In this document: piece by piece, positions 35,547 to 44,793 of the stretch
Layout: each line of letters opens with the position of its first letter
Position numbering within the stretch: the first letter of the stretch is position 1
Origin: Roseovarius sp. MMSF_3350
GTDB taxonomy: Bacteria > Pseudomonadota > Alphaproteobacteria > Rhodobacterales > Rhodobacteraceae
NCBI RefSeq assembly: GCF_030733425.1
Contig: NZ_JASHIZ010000015.1
Span: 41,672-105,671, forward strand
Direction of reading: 5' to 3'
DNA length: 64,000 nt
Program-made: the position numbers and the translations under genes
The notes under the pieces: model-generated
Told to the model about the DNA's origin: nothing
Seen by the model: the letters and a program-made list of their open reading frames with translations, nothing else
The model's database searches: none

Positions 35547-36545
35547 ATGCATTCTCCTCAAGCTTCATATCTTAAAGCGACCGAACAGCCTTTCGTCGTT
35601 TCCTGCTTTCTCGTACCCGGCTTTTCGATGCTTGCCCTGAGCTCCCTGATCGAACCCCTCAGAAGCGTGAACCGGCTGTGCGGCGAAGACCGCTATCGGT
35701 GGGTTGTAACGAGTACGCAAAAGGGCCCCGTCAGCGCCAGCAACGGGCTGGAGATCAAGGCTACACATGATCTCGACGCCTTGCCCAAGGCGGATCTGAC
35801 GATCATCGTGGCCAGTCTGGGACTGGAGCACTTCGCGGAAGCCAAGTTGTTGAGCCACATCCGCTGGCTTCGCCGTCAGAACCGCATGTTCGGCGCGATC
35901 AGCAACGGAACCGTCCTGCTGGCACAAGCGGGTGTTCTGGATGCGCGGAAGGTCACCGTTCACTGGGAAACGCTGGAGCCCCTCGTTGCGGCTTACCCGG
36001 ACCTGCAGGTCAGCTCCGAAATGTACCAAATTGACGGCAATGTCTTTACCGCCGCCGGGGGGGCGGCATCCATGGACATGATACTGGACCTGATCGCAAG
36101 CCGCGAGGGGCGGTCTGTCGCCGCCGATGTGGCCGAGCAATTCCTTCACGGGGCGATCCGGCCGTCGACCGATGAACAGCGGCCTGACCTGAGATGGCGC
36201 TACAGGCTCTTCGACAAGCGGCTCGAAAAAGCTATCATGACGATGGAAAAGAACTGCATAAAGCCTATCAGGATCTCGGAGCTGGCCGCCGATATCGGCG
36301 TATCCGAACGACAGCTTGAACGACTATTCCTGCAAGCGGTGTGCAAGTCGCCATCGGCATTCTATCTCGAGCTTCGTCTCGAGCGCGCTTACGCTCTGAT
36401 GCTGAACACGTCCGATTCGCTGGAAAAGATTGCCGAAAACACCGGTTTTTCCAGCCAGGCCCATTTCAGCCGCGCATTTAAATCCTGGCGTGGAATTTCG
36501 CCAGTGGCCGTTCGCAAGAAATCCCGCGGGGATATGTCGGTTTGA
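35547..36545 (+). CDS. GlxA-family (DJ-1/PfpI plus AraC) transcriptional regulator, GbdR/CdhR-like
   Basis: A 332-residue regulator. The DJ-1/PfpI-like sensor occupies residues 1-190 and lacks the nucleophilic cysteine (AISNGTVLLAQAG, where the enzymes have Cys), as in the betaine and carnitine regulators GbdR and CdhR. Two AraC helix-turn-helix motifs follow from about residue 235 (ISELAADIGVSERQLERLF and IAENTGFSSQAHFSRAFKSW). It stands just before an OpuC-type quaternary-amine importer and CoA-dependent catabolic genes, so it probably activates them in response to a betaine. Effector is inferred. Confidence 0.9.
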   Translation: MHSPQASYLKATEQPFVVSCFLVPGFSMLALSSLIEPLRSVNRLCGEDRYRWVVTSTQKGPVSASNGLEIKATHDLDALPKADLTIIVASLGLEHFAEAKLLSHIRWLRRQNRMFGAISNGTVLLAQAGVLDARKVTVHWETLEPLVAAYPDLQVSSEMYQIDGNVFTAAGGAASMDMILDLIASREGRSVAADVAEQFLHGAIRPSTDEQRPDLRWRYRLFDKRLEKAIMTMEKNCIKPIRISELAADIGVSERQLERLFLQAVCKSPSAFYLELRLERAYALMLNTSDSLEKIAENTGFSSQAHFSRAFKSWRGISPVAVRKKSRGDMSV

Positions 36546-36661
36546 TGTAAAAGCATGTCGGCATTCTGTAGCGGACGACAAATCGCGCTCCTGTATTTTC
36601 TGAAGACTGAAGCAAGCATCAGCAGGTTCGAATGCCTTGCTTGTTCGGGGGGAGCACATAC

Positions 36662-37312
36662 TTGGAAACCATCCAGTTCATTTTCGAGAACCTGGGTTTC
36701 ATCGGCGAACTTGCGATTGAGCATATCTCGATCGTCATCGTGGCCGTCGGCCTTGCCATTCTGACTGGTGTCCCGATCGGGATCGCGATCACCCAGAACC
36801 AGCGGGTCGCCGACATGGTTCTCTACGTCGCGTCGATCATCGTCACCGTCCCGTCGATCGCGCTTTTTGGCTTGATGATCCCGGTGCTGTCACTGATCGG
36901 GCAGGGGATTGGCTGGCTGCCCGCGGTGATCGCAATCCTGCTTTACTCGCAGCTGCCGATCATCCGCAACACCTATACCGCTATCACCAACGTCGATCCC
37001 GCGCTCAGGGAATCCGCACGCGGCATGGGCATGACGCCCTTTCAACGCCTGCGACAAGTCGAGATACCGCTGGCCGTGCCGGTGATAATGGCCGGTGTCC
37101 GCACGGCTGTCGTGATGAATATCGGCGTAGCCGCGATTGCCGCCTATATCGGCGCCGGCGGGCTGGGCGTGCTGATCTCTCGCGGGATCAGTCAGACAGA
37201 CCCGCGCCAGCTAATCGCGGGCGCGCTGGCCGTCTCGCTGCTGGCGATCGTGGCCGATTATGCCCTTCTGACTTTGCAAAAACGCCTGACACCCGCTGGG
37301 CTGAGGCGCTGA
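36662..37312 (+). CDS. OpuC-type quaternary-amine ABC transporter permease 1
   Basis: A 216-residue permease of the ProW/OpuCB type: TGVPIGIAITQ, TVPSIALFGLMIPVL, LLYSQLPIIRNTYTAI, the EAA loop ESARGMGMTPFQRL, and IGAGGLGVLISRG. A TTG start at 36662 is chosen because GGGGGGAG lies seven bases before it; an ATG at 36632 is the alternative. It lies with the ATPase, a second permease and the binding protein in a four-gene importer of the glycine betaine/choline/carnitine class. Confidence 0.88.
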   Translation: METIQFIFENLGFIGELAIEHISIVIVAVGLAILTGVPIGIAITQNQRVADMVLYVASIIVTVPSIALFGLMIPVLSLIGQGIGWLPAVIAILLYSQLPIIRNTYTAITNVDPALRESARGMGMTPFQRLRQVEIPLAVPVIMAGVRTAVVMNIGVAAIAAYIGAGGLGVLISRGISQTDPRQLIAGALAVSLLAIVADYALLTLQKRLTPAGLRR

Positions 37313-37321
37313 GGACCCGGA

Positions 37322-38464
37322 ATGACTAAAACCATCCGTCTTGAAAAACTGACCAAGATCTTCGACACGCCCAGCGGCCAGGTTGTGGCCGCCCGCGATG
37401 TCGACATGGAAGTGCCCGCCGGGGAAATCTGCGTGCTGCTGGGCCCGTCCGGCTGCGGCAAGACCACGGCGCTGAAGATGATCAACCGCCTGATCGCGCC
37501 TACCTCCGGCAAGATCTACATCGGGGATGAGGACACCTCGACGCTGAACGATGTCGAACTGCGCCGCTCAATCGGTTACGTCATCCAGCAAATTGGCCTC
37601 TTTCCCAACATGACGATCGAGGAAAACATCTGCGTGGTCCCGAAACTGCTGGGCTGGGATCGCAACAGGGCGAAGAAGCGCGCGGCGGAATTGCTGGACC
37701 TTGTAGGACTCGACGCGAACCTCTTTTTGAAACGCTATCCCAAGGAGTTGTCGGGCGGTCAGCAACAGCGCGTCGGCGTGATCCGCGCCCTGGCGGCCGA
37801 TCCGCCGGTTATGCTGATGGACGAGCCGTTCGGTGCCATCGACCCGATTAACCGTGAGGTGATCCAGGACGAATTCCTTAAGATGCAGGCCGAGATCAAG
37901 AAGACGATCATGTTCGTCAGCCACGACATCGACGAGGCGGTCAAGATGGCCGACAAGATTGCCATTTTCAAGGACGGCGTGATCGAACAATACGACAGTC
38001 CCGACAACGTGCTGGCGCATCCCTCGAACGCTTTCGTCGCGGATTTCGTGGGCGCGGACAGGACGCTGAAGCGGCTGCGCCTGGTCACGGTCGAGCAGGT
38101 GACCGACACCGATGTGCCGTCCGTGTCGCGCCATGCCAAGGCGAAGGACGCGCTGACCATGCTGGAAAGCAGCGGCTCAGAGCTGGCGGTCGTCATCGAC
38201 GGCGACCATCGCCCGGTCGGCTACGTCAACGCTCAGATGCTGGAAGGCGCCCGCGGCTCGGTGCAGGAACTGGCGCGGTCGCTGCCCGCAACCGTGCCGC
38301 ATCACGCCGATTTGCGCGCCGTCGTGTCGGAAATGTTCGCCAACGACGTAATGTGGCTGACCTGCGTCGATGACAGCGGTCGCTATACCGGCGTGGTGAC
38401 CCAGCCTGCCGTCACCGGCGCGCTGGGCGAGACCTATCGCAAGTCATCGAACAAGGCGGCCTGA
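37322..38464 (+). CDS. OpuC-type ABC transporter ATP-binding protein with CBS domains
   Basis: A 380-residue ProV/OpuCA ATPase. Walker A and the following helix read GPSGCGKTTALKMINRL, the MINRL being diagnostic of this family. The signature is LSGGQQQRVGVIRAL and Walker B VMLMDEPFGAIDP. C-terminal residues 255-370 form a CBS pair, the ionic-strength or nucleotide sensor of osmolyte importers. It starts nine bases after permease 1 and ends one base before permease 2. Confidence 0.92.
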   Translation: MTKTIRLEKLTKIFDTPSGQVVAARDVDMEVPAGEICVLLGPSGCGKTTALKMINRLIAPTSGKIYIGDEDTSTLNDVELRRSIGYVIQQIGLFPNMTIEENICVVPKLLGWDRNRAKKRAAELLDLVGLDANLFLKRYPKELSGGQQQRVGVIRALAADPPVMLMDEPFGAIDPINREVIQDEFLKMQAEIKKTIMFVSHDIDEAVKMADKIAIFKDGVIEQYDSPDNVLAHPSNAFVADFVGADRTLKRLRLVTVEQVTDTDVPSVSRHAKAKDALTMLESSGSELAVVIDGDHRPVGYVNAQMLEGARGSVQELARSLPATVPHHADLRAVVSEMFANDVMWLTCVDDSGRYTGVVTQPAVTGALGETYRKSSNKAA

Positions 38465-38465
38465 G

Positions 38466-39203
38466 ATGAGCGCAAAGGCAAGACCTCACGCCACGAAACG
38501 CTCCGCGCGGATTTTCCCGTGGCTTTTGCTTGGCGCGGGCGTCCTGATCGGGTGGTCGGGGATCATCGACCAGATCCTGGCCTACTGGGATGACATCACC
38601 TATCTGACGCGGCAGCACGTCGTGCTGGTGGCGGCCTCGGGTGGGGCGGCGATCGCGATCGGCGTGCCGATCGGCATATGGCTGTCGCGTCCATCGATGG
38701 CCCGTGTGGCCGAGACGATCATGCAGATATTCAACATCGGCACGACCATTCCGACGCTGGCGGTGATCGCCCTGTCGATGACCCTGCTGGGCATCGGCTT
38801 TGCCCCGGCCTTTTTCGGCCTTTTCGTGGCGTCTCTTCTGCCCATCGTACGCAACACCTATGCCGGTCTCCTGGCAGTGCCCGCGCATTTGAAAGAGGCC
38901 GCGCACGGCATGGGCATGACGCCCGCGCAGATCCTGTTCCGGGTCGAATTGCCCAATGCGCTTTACGTCATCTTCTCGGGCATCCGCACGGCGCTGGCGA
39001 TCAATGTCGGCACCACGCCGCTGGCTTTCCTGATCGGTGGCGGCGGGCTGGGAGAACTGATTTTCACCGGTATCGACCTCATGGACACCGGCATGCTGTT
39101 GGCCGGGGCGATCCCGACCGCCGCGCTGGCCGTGCTGGTAGACTTCCTGGTCGGGCAGGCACAGCTTTGGCTGATCCCGAAAGGCGTTAACCCATTGCGC
39201 TGA
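38466..39203 (+). CDS. OpuC-type quaternary-amine ABC transporter permease 2
   Basis: A 245-residue permease related to permease 1, with a longer N-terminus (RIFPWLLLGAGVLIGW), GVPIGIWLSRPSMARVAE, FNIGTTIPTLAVIALSM, LLPIVRNTYAGL and the EAA loop EAAHGMGMTPAQIL. Two different permeases in one operon are usual for OpuC-type systems. It starts one base after the ATPase stop, which indicates coupling. Confidence 0.9.
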   Translation: MSAKARPHATKRSARIFPWLLLGAGVLIGWSGIIDQILAYWDDITYLTRQHVVLVAASGGAAIAIGVPIGIWLSRPSMARVAETIMQIFNIGTTIPTLAVIALSMTLLGIGFAPAFFGLFVASLLPIVRNTYAGLLAVPAHLKEAAHGMGMTPAQILFRVELPNALYVIFSGIRTALAINVGTTPLAFLIGGGGLGELIFTGIDLMDTGMLLAGAIPTAALAVLVDFLVGQAQLWLIPKGVNPLR

Positions 39204-39239
39204 TAGCGCAAAATAAGACAACCAAGAAAGGAAAAGGCA

Positions 39240-40121
39240 ATGTTTGCAAAATTTGCCAAAACAGTCTTCGCGGGCGCGATTATGCTCGCCGGCGTCGCCC
39301 ATGCAGAAGAGATCGTGGTCGGCGGCAAGAACTTCACCGAACAGCAGCTTCTATCGTCGATGACGGCCCAGCTTCTCGCGGCCAACGGTTTTGAGGTGGA
39401 CAACCGCGCCGGCATGGGCTCGGCCGCTGTCCGCCAGGCCATGGAAAACGGGCAGATCGACGTCTACTGGGAATACACCGGCACTTCGCTGATCACCTAC
39501 AACAAGGTCGAGGAAAAGCTGAACGCCGACGAAACCTATACCCGGGTCAAGGAACTGGATGCCGAGAAGGGCATCGTCTGGCTCGAACCGTCGGCGGCCA
39601 ACAACACCTACGCGCTGGCCATGCGCAAAGACGAGTCCGAAGAACTGGGCATTACCACGCTCTCCGATCTGGCCGCCCGCGTACAGAACGAGAATGACCT
39701 GACGCTCGCGTCGAACGCCGAATGGTATGCGCGGCCCGATGGCTTCAAGCCGCTGCAAGAAACCTACGAGTTCGACATGAGCCGCGACCAGGTGAAGCGG
39801 ATGGACACCGGCCTTGTCTACGAGGCACTGAAGAATGGCGACGTGAACGTCGGGTTGGTCTTCGCCACCGACGGCCGCATCCCCGCCTTCGATTTCGTGA
39901 CGCTGGAAGACGACAAGGGCTTCTTCCCGGCCTATGCCCTGGCCCCTGTCGTGCGCGATGAGGTGCTGGAAGCGAATCCCAAGATCGGCGAGTTGCTGAA
40001 TGCACTTTCGGCCAAGCTGGACGATGAGACTATGGCCACGCTGAATGCCCGCGTCGATGTCGACAAGGAAACGATCGAGGCGGTCGCCGAGTCGTTCCTC
40101 AGCGAACACGGCATGATGTAA
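39240..40121 (+). CDS. OpuC-type quaternary-amine substrate-binding protein
   Basis: A 293-residue periplasmic protein with signal peptide ending AGVAHA. The mature part is OpuAC-like (PF04069): EIVVGGKNFTEQQLLSSM, GSAAVRQAMENGQIDVYWEY, and EYTGTSLITYNK. EWYARPDGFKPLQETYEF is typical of the OsmX/OpuCC branch that binds trimethylammonium compounds. The gene follows permease 2 after 36 bases with AAGGAAAAGG. A hairpin lies just after its stop. Confidence 0.92.
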   Translation: MFAKFAKTVFAGAIMLAGVAHAEEIVVGGKNFTEQQLLSSMTAQLLAANGFEVDNRAGMGSAAVRQAMENGQIDVYWEYTGTSLITYNKVEEKLNADETYTRVKELDAEKGIVWLEPSAANNTYALAMRKDESEELGITTLSDLAARVQNENDLTLASNAEWYARPDGFKPLQETYEFDMSRDQVKRMDTGLVYEALKNGDVNVGLVFATDGRIPAFDFVTLEDDKGFFPAYALAPVVRDEVLEANPKIGELLNALSAKLDDETMATLNARVDVDKETIEAVAESFLSEHGMM

Positions 40122-40130
40122 ATCCAGCCC

Positions 40131-40154
40131 GGCCGGGGCGATACCGTCCCGGCC
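40131..40154 (+). terminator. Hairpin after the quaternary-amine binding-protein gene
   Basis: GGCCGGGGCG and CGTCCCGGCC pair over ten bases with one G-U, around ATAC. It starts ten bases after the binding-protein stop and precedes the amidase gene. It has no long T-tract, so it may stabilise the upstream transcript or attenuate the catabolic genes. Confidence 0.5.
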
Positions 40155-40176
40155 CTGACATCACAGACAGGTCGAA

Positions 40177-41055
40177 ATGGCAAATCTGCTCAAGGTCGGT
40201 GCCGCGCAATTCGCAAGCGAAATCGGCGATGTCGACGCGAATATCGACCGCCACCTCCAATGGATCACACGGGGTCACGAGGCCGGTCTGGATCTTCTGG
40301 TTCTGCCCGAACTGTCGCTGACCGGCCATCACGGCGGCGAATGCGCCCTGAGCTGCGGGATGAAGCGCGGCGATGCGCGCCTGACCCGGATCGCCGAGGC
40401 CGCGGGTGAGATGGCGGTGGTCGTCAGCTTCATAGAGGAAGGCCCGGCGGCGCAGTTCTACAACACCTCGGCCATCTTGCAGAACGGGCGGCTGGTGCAC
40501 CTGCACCGCAAGGTCAACCTGCCCACCTATGGCAAGCTGGAAGAGGGCAAGCATGTCGCCGCGGGCCGTTTCGTGGAAACACACGCGATGGACGAGGACT
40601 GGCGCGCGGGGCTTCTGATCTGCGCCGACGCCTGGAACCCGGCGCTGACTCATCTCGCGTTTCTGCATGGCGCCACGCTTCTGATTGTACCGGTCAGTTC
40701 CGGGGTCGAGGCGGTGGGCGCCGATTTCGACAACCCCGCCGGCTGGGCCCTGACCGTGCGCTTTTACGCGATGATGTACGGCGCGCCGGTCATCATGGTG
40801 AACCGCACCGGCACCGAGAAGGACCTGACCTTCTGGGGCGGCTCGCGGATCATCGACCCTTTCGGTCGCGAACTGGCCGTCGCCGGCCAAGGCGATGAGC
40901 TGATCACGGCCGAGCTTGAGTACGACCAGGTGCGCAAGGCGCGCTACCTGCTGCCGACCGTGCGGGACAGCAACATCAGCCTTGTCCACCGCGAAACCGC
41001 GCGGCTTCTCGAGAACCTGGGCGTGCCCGAACTGGTCCGGCAGGACAACACATAG
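40177..41055 (+). CDS. Carbon-nitrogen hydrolase (nitrilase superfamily) amidase
   Basis: A 292-residue nitrilase-superfamily enzyme. The catalytic triad is Glu45 (LPELSLTG), Lys112 (HRKVNLPTYGKLEEGKHV) and Cys149 (LLICADAW). The family hydrolyses amides or carbamoyl compounds, releasing ammonia or an amine. It is the first catabolic gene after the betaine-type importer, so it may free a carboxylate from an amide before CoA activation. The closest known families include N-carbamoylputrescine amidase, but the ligand pocket is not diagnosable here. Confidence 0.9.
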   Translation: MANLLKVGAAQFASEIGDVDANIDRHLQWITRGHEAGLDLLVLPELSLTGHHGGECALSCGMKRGDARLTRIAEAAGEMAVVVSFIEEGPAAQFYNTSAILQNGRLVHLHRKVNLPTYGKLEEGKHVAAGRFVETHAMDEDWRAGLLICADAWNPALTHLAFLHGATLLIVPVSSGVEAVGADFDNPAGWALTVRFYAMMYGAPVIMVNRTGTEKDLTFWGGSRIIDPFGRELAVAGQGDELITAELEYDQVRKARYLLPTVRDSNISLVHRETARLLENLGVPELVRQDNT

Positions 41056-41065
41056 GAACGACGCC

Positions 41066-42256
41066 ATGCGCGACTTCTTCATGACAGACGAGGACCGGAC
41101 ATTCCGCGCCGAGATCCGCGATTTTCTTTCGCGTGAACTGGCCCCCCGCGCCGAGGCGATCGAACGCGACGAAGACTGGGAAGCGGTTAAGCAGGTGGTC
41201 CGCGCGCTGGGCGACGCGGGCTACATGAAGCTGATGTTCGCCGACCTCTATTCCGGCGCGCTGCCGAAACCTGGCCTGACCCATGCGACGATGCTGTCCG
41301 AAGAGGCCGCCTATCTGAACTATGCGTTCGAAACGACGGTGGCCACGGCGCTGTCCTGCGCGTTTCCGCTGCACAAATTCGCTCGCCCCGAGATACGCGA
41401 GCGTTACCTGACGCCGATCCTGGAAGGTAAGGCCATCGGGTCGATCTGCATGACCGAACCCAACGTCGGCTCCGACAGCGCGGGCATGGAAACTAAGATC
41501 CGCTTTGATGCCAAAAGTCGGGAATGGGTGATCGATGGCCTCAAGCGTTACATTTCCAACGCCACCAAGTCTGATGTTTACATCGTCTGGGGCATCAGCG
41601 ACCCGGACGTGATCCCTCAGAAGGGGATGACCGCAATTGCGGTGCCCGCAAGCACACCCGGCATTAGCTTTCCACGCACCTATGATTTCATGGGCCGCCG
41701 CGGCTGCGTCGTGGGCGAGGTGACGTTCGACAATGTCCGCGTGCCCGAAGAGAACCTGCTGGGCGAGGAAAACAAGGGCTTCCGCATCATGCTGGGCGCC
41801 TTCAACTTTGAACGCACGATCCTTGGCGGGTCGGGGCTGGGCGTGGCCCGGTCGGCCTTTGACATCGCGCGCGATCATGCGCAGAGCCGCACAGCCTTCG
41901 GCGAAAAGCTGGGGCAGAAACAGCTGATCTGGGACATGGTCGCGGAAATGAGCTGGCGCATCGACGCGGCCGAGCTGCTGACCTACCGCGCCGCCAAGAT
42001 GTATGACAGCGGGCTGGACGGCAAGGACCTGATGCGCGAGGCCGCCCAGTGTAAGCTGGTGGCCACGGAAACCGCGGTCTTCTGCTCTGACCGGACGGTC
42101 CAGATCCTCGGCGGTGACGGTGTGACGCGTCAGTTCGGCCGCGCCGAGCAAATCTATCGTGATGCGCGCGCGCTGCCCATCGTCGGCGGATCCTCTGAAA
42201 TGGCCAAGTACCTGATCGCCGCGCGCGAAATGCCGTCGATCAAGCCCAATCTCTGA
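41066..42256 (+). CDS. Acyl-CoA dehydrogenase, CaiA/isovaleryl-type catalytic glutamate
   Basis: A 396-residue FAD acyl-CoA dehydrogenase. The FAD/substrate motifs are ICMTEPNVGSDSAGM and IYRDARALPIVGGSSEM. The usual catalytic Glu of short/medium-chain enzymes is replaced by Gly (VGGSSE), while Glu249 in FNFERT matches the position used by isovaleryl- and long-chain enzymes and CaiA. It would introduce a 2,3-double bond in an acyl-CoA from the neighbouring ligase. The ATG at 41066 follows AGGAACG. Confidence 0.92.
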   Translation: MRDFFMTDEDRTFRAEIRDFLSRELAPRAEAIERDEDWEAVKQVVRALGDAGYMKLMFADLYSGALPKPGLTHATMLSEEAAYLNYAFETTVATALSCAFPLHKFARPEIRERYLTPILEGKAIGSICMTEPNVGSDSAGMETKIRFDAKSREWVIDGLKRYISNATKSDVYIVWGISDPDVIPQKGMTAIAVPASTPGISFPRTYDFMGRRGCVVGEVTFDNVRVPEENLLGEENKGFRIMLGAFNFERTILGGSGLGVARSAFDIARDHAQSRTAFGEKLGQKQLIWDMVAEMSWRIDAAELLTYRAAKMYDSGLDGKDLMREAAQCKLVATETAVFCSDRTVQILGGDGVTRQFGRAEQIYRDARALPIVGGSSEMAKYLIAAREMPSIKPNL

Positions 42257-42272
42257 CAGGACGACCCCTCAA

Positions 42273-43829
42273 ATGCATATCGCACGCATCCTCGAAGCAT
42301 CGGTCGAACGCTACCCGCACCACACCGCGCTGGTTTTCGGCGACCGCCGCTGGACCTATGCCGAATGGTTCGGCCGTGTCCGTCGCTTTGCCCAGGCCAT
42401 CTCGGACATGGGCGTGCGCCCGGGCGACCGGGTGGCGTTTTATGTCTCGACCTCCGAAAACTCGGTCACGACCTATTTCGCCTGCCAGGTCCTGGGGGCC
42501 GTGGCCGTGCCGCTGAACTACCGCCTAAGCCCCGGTGAGGCTGCCTATATCATCCAGGACAGCGGCGCCCGGGTGCTGGTCTATGGTCGCCACCTGACCG
42601 AGAACGCGCTCAAGATCCAGGATCAGGTCCGCTCGGTGCATGACTTCATCAGCTGCGCCTACGATATCGAAAACGTTCCCGTGTCCCACAGCCATTTCGA
42701 CACCCTCGCGGAAAAAACCGAGGACCGCGACATCCTGCGCCCGATCCCGGCAGGCACTGATGTCTCGGCGCTGGTTTACACCTCGGGCACCACCGGGCGG
42801 CCCAAGGGCGTGGTGCACACCCATGCCAACGATATCGCCATCGCCATGAACTGCGTGATGGAATATGGCCTCGATCACGGCGACAACGCCCTGCACATCG
42901 CGCCGCTCTACCATGTCGGCGGGATGCAGGCGTTCTTCATGCCGCACCTGATGGTTGGCGGCACCAACGTGGTCATGGGGCGCTACAACGCGCTGGAAAC
43001 CCTGCAAACTATCAACGCGGAAAAGATCACGACGCTCTTCGCCGTTCCCACCCAGATCCAGGAAATGCTACTGCACCCGGAATTCGAGAGTATCGACACG
43101 TCCACCCTGCAGATGATTACCACGGGCGGCGCCGCCATCGCCTCGGCGGTGATGGAACGTGTCATAAACGAGTTCTGCCCCAACATCTACAACGGCTACG
43201 GCATGACCGAAGCCTCGCTGGCGCTTGTCCTGCATCCCGAGGACGCGCTGCGCAAGCTGGGTTCCTGCGGCAAGCCCACGCTGATTTCCGAATGCCGGCT
43301 GATAGATCGTGGCGCGGACGCCTCGCCGCGCGACCTGGTGCCCGTGGGCGAGGTCGGTCAGTTGATCGTGCGCGGACCACAAGCGATGGCCGGATACTGG
43401 AACAACCCGGTCGAGACCGCAAAGAAGCTCAGGGCGGGCTGGGTCTATTCGGGCGATCTGTTCTCAATGGACGACGAGGGCTTCTATTTCTTCCACGGCC
43501 GGGCCGACGACATGATCGTCTCGGGCGGCGAGAACATTTATCCGCGAGAGGTCGAAGAACTGCTCTATAAGCATCCCGGCGTGCAGGAAGCTGCCGTTCT
43601 GGGGCTGCCGGACGAAAAGTGGGGGCAGATCGTGGCCGCCTACGTCGTTGCAACCGACGCCTCCGTAACCGCCGAGATCCTCGATGCGTTCTGCAAGTCG
43701 AGCGACGATCTTGCCCCCTACAAGCGGCCGAAAACCTACACGTTCCTCGACGAACTGCCCACGAACCCCAGCGGCAAGGTGCTCAAGCGCGAGCTTCTGG
43801 CCGCCTATGAGCGCACGCGCGCCGCGTAA
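42273..43829 (+). CDS. Acyl-CoA ligase (CaiC-like AMP-forming synthetase)
   Basis: A 518-residue ANL-family ligase. ATP-binding P-loop is VYTSGTTGRPKG at about residue 170; other motifs are NGYGMTEAS, GWVYSGDLFSMDDEGFYFFHG and the PSGKVLKREL catalytic lysine segment. It activates a carboxylic acid with ATP and CoA. It lies 16 bases after the dehydrogenase gene. Medium-chain and aromatic ligases share these motifs; carnitine-CoA ligase CaiC is the suggested analogue only because of the surrounding genes. Confidence 0.92.
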   Translation: MHIARILEASVERYPHHTALVFGDRRWTYAEWFGRVRRFAQAISDMGVRPGDRVAFYVSTSENSVTTYFACQVLGAVAVPLNYRLSPGEAAYIIQDSGARVLVYGRHLTENALKIQDQVRSVHDFISCAYDIENVPVSHSHFDTLAEKTEDRDILRPIPAGTDVSALVYTSGTTGRPKGVVHTHANDIAIAMNCVMEYGLDHGDNALHIAPLYHVGGMQAFFMPHLMVGGTNVVMGRYNALETLQTINAEKITTLFAVPTQIQEMLLHPEFESIDTSTLQMITTGGAAIASAVMERVINEFCPNIYNGYGMTEASLALVLHPEDALRKLGSCGKPTLISECRLIDRGADASPRDLVPVGEVGQLIVRGPQAMAGYWNNPVETAKKLRAGWVYSGDLFSMDDEGFYFFHGRADDMIVSGGENIYPREVEELLYKHPGVQEAAVLGLPDEKWGQIVAAYVVATDASVTAEILDAFCKSSDDLAPYKRPKTYTFLDELPTNPSGKVLKRELLAAYERTRAA

Positions 43830-43869
43830 CCTCATTAACCCTGACAAGACGACCTAGGACCGCAAAAAG

Positions 43870-44670
43870 ATGACCGACAAACTGCTATACGAACAAGACG
43901 GCCATGTCGTCACGCTGACTTTCAATATGCCGGAAACGCGGAACGCGCTGACCGATCAAGACCTTGCCAGTGCAATTGTCGCGGCGATGGGCCGAATCAA
44001 TGCCGACATGTCGGTGCGCTGCGCCATCGTCACAGGCGCGGGCAAGGCGTTTTCGTCGGGTGGCAACCTCAAGCACATGAAGGACAAGGTCTCGATCTTC
44101 GGCGGCGACGCGGTCGACGCCAAGGACGGCTATCGCAATGGCATCCAGCAGGTTGCCCGCGCGATGTGGGAATGCGAGGTGCCGCTGATTGCCGCCGTGA
44201 ACGGGCCGTCCTATGGCGCGGGCTGCGACACGACCTGCCTGTGCGATATCCGCATCGCCTCGACCGCAGCGACCTTTGCCGAGAATTTCGTGCGGGTCGG
44301 CCTGATTTCGGGTGACGGCGGGGCGTGGCTGCTGCCGCGCCAGATCGGCCTGTCGCGCGCCGCCGAGATGACGTTTACCGGAGAGCCGGTCGATGCTGCG
44401 ACCGCGCTGGATTGGGGACTGGTTTCGAAGGTGGTCGAACCCGAAGAGCTGCTGCCCGAGGCCCGCAAACTTGCGGCGCGTATCGCCTATAACCCGCCGC
44501 GCCAGCTGCGCATGGCCAAGCGTCTGCTGCGCGAGGGGCTGAACACAAGGCTCGACAGCGTTCTGGAACTCGCCGCCGCCTACCAGGGCGCCTGCCACCA
44601 GACAGAGGATCACGCCGAGGCCGTGGATGCGCTGCTGGAGAAGCGCGACGCGAATTTCACCGGGCGATGA
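43870..44670 (+). CDS. Crotonase-superfamily protein, non-canonical active site (copy 1)
   Basis: A 266-residue crotonase-fold protein. The oxyanion-hole region is GKAFSSGGNLKHM and the second is SYGAGCDTTCLCDIRIA. Where typical enoyl-CoA hydratases have two catalytic glutamates, this one has Asp (GCD) and Phe (FAENF). So it may be an isomerase, lyase or hydrolase rather than a normal hydratase. AGGA precedes the ATG. Gene order places it after the ligase. A canonical paralogue is encoded at 46.2 kb. Confidence 0.9.
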   Translation: MTDKLLYEQDGHVVTLTFNMPETRNALTDQDLASAIVAAMGRINADMSVRCAIVTGAGKAFSSGGNLKHMKDKVSIFGGDAVDAKDGYRNGIQQVARAMWECEVPLIAAVNGPSYGAGCDTTCLCDIRIASTAATFAENFVRVGLISGDGGAWLLPRQIGLSRAAEMTFTGEPVDAATALDWGLVSKVVEPEELLPEARKLAARIAYNPPRQLRMAKRLLREGLNTRLDSVLELAAAYQGACHQTEDHAEAVDALLEKRDANFTGR

Positions 44671-44793
44671 GATCATTTTCGACAGGCGCGGCCCACGCGG
44701 TCGCGTCTGACCCTGCACGATAGTGCGGCGCCGCGCCGGGAGCGCGGCCCCGAGACACGTGAAACGCCATCGCCTGAAGGCTGAGACAGCACC

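Noticed and set aside
41066..44670. DMSP demethylation genes dmdBCD
   Set aside because: The ligase, dehydrogenase and crotonase types are similar in class, but there is no GcvT-like DmdA, copy 1 crotonase lacks catalytic glutamates, and the importer and MttB protein point to betaines.
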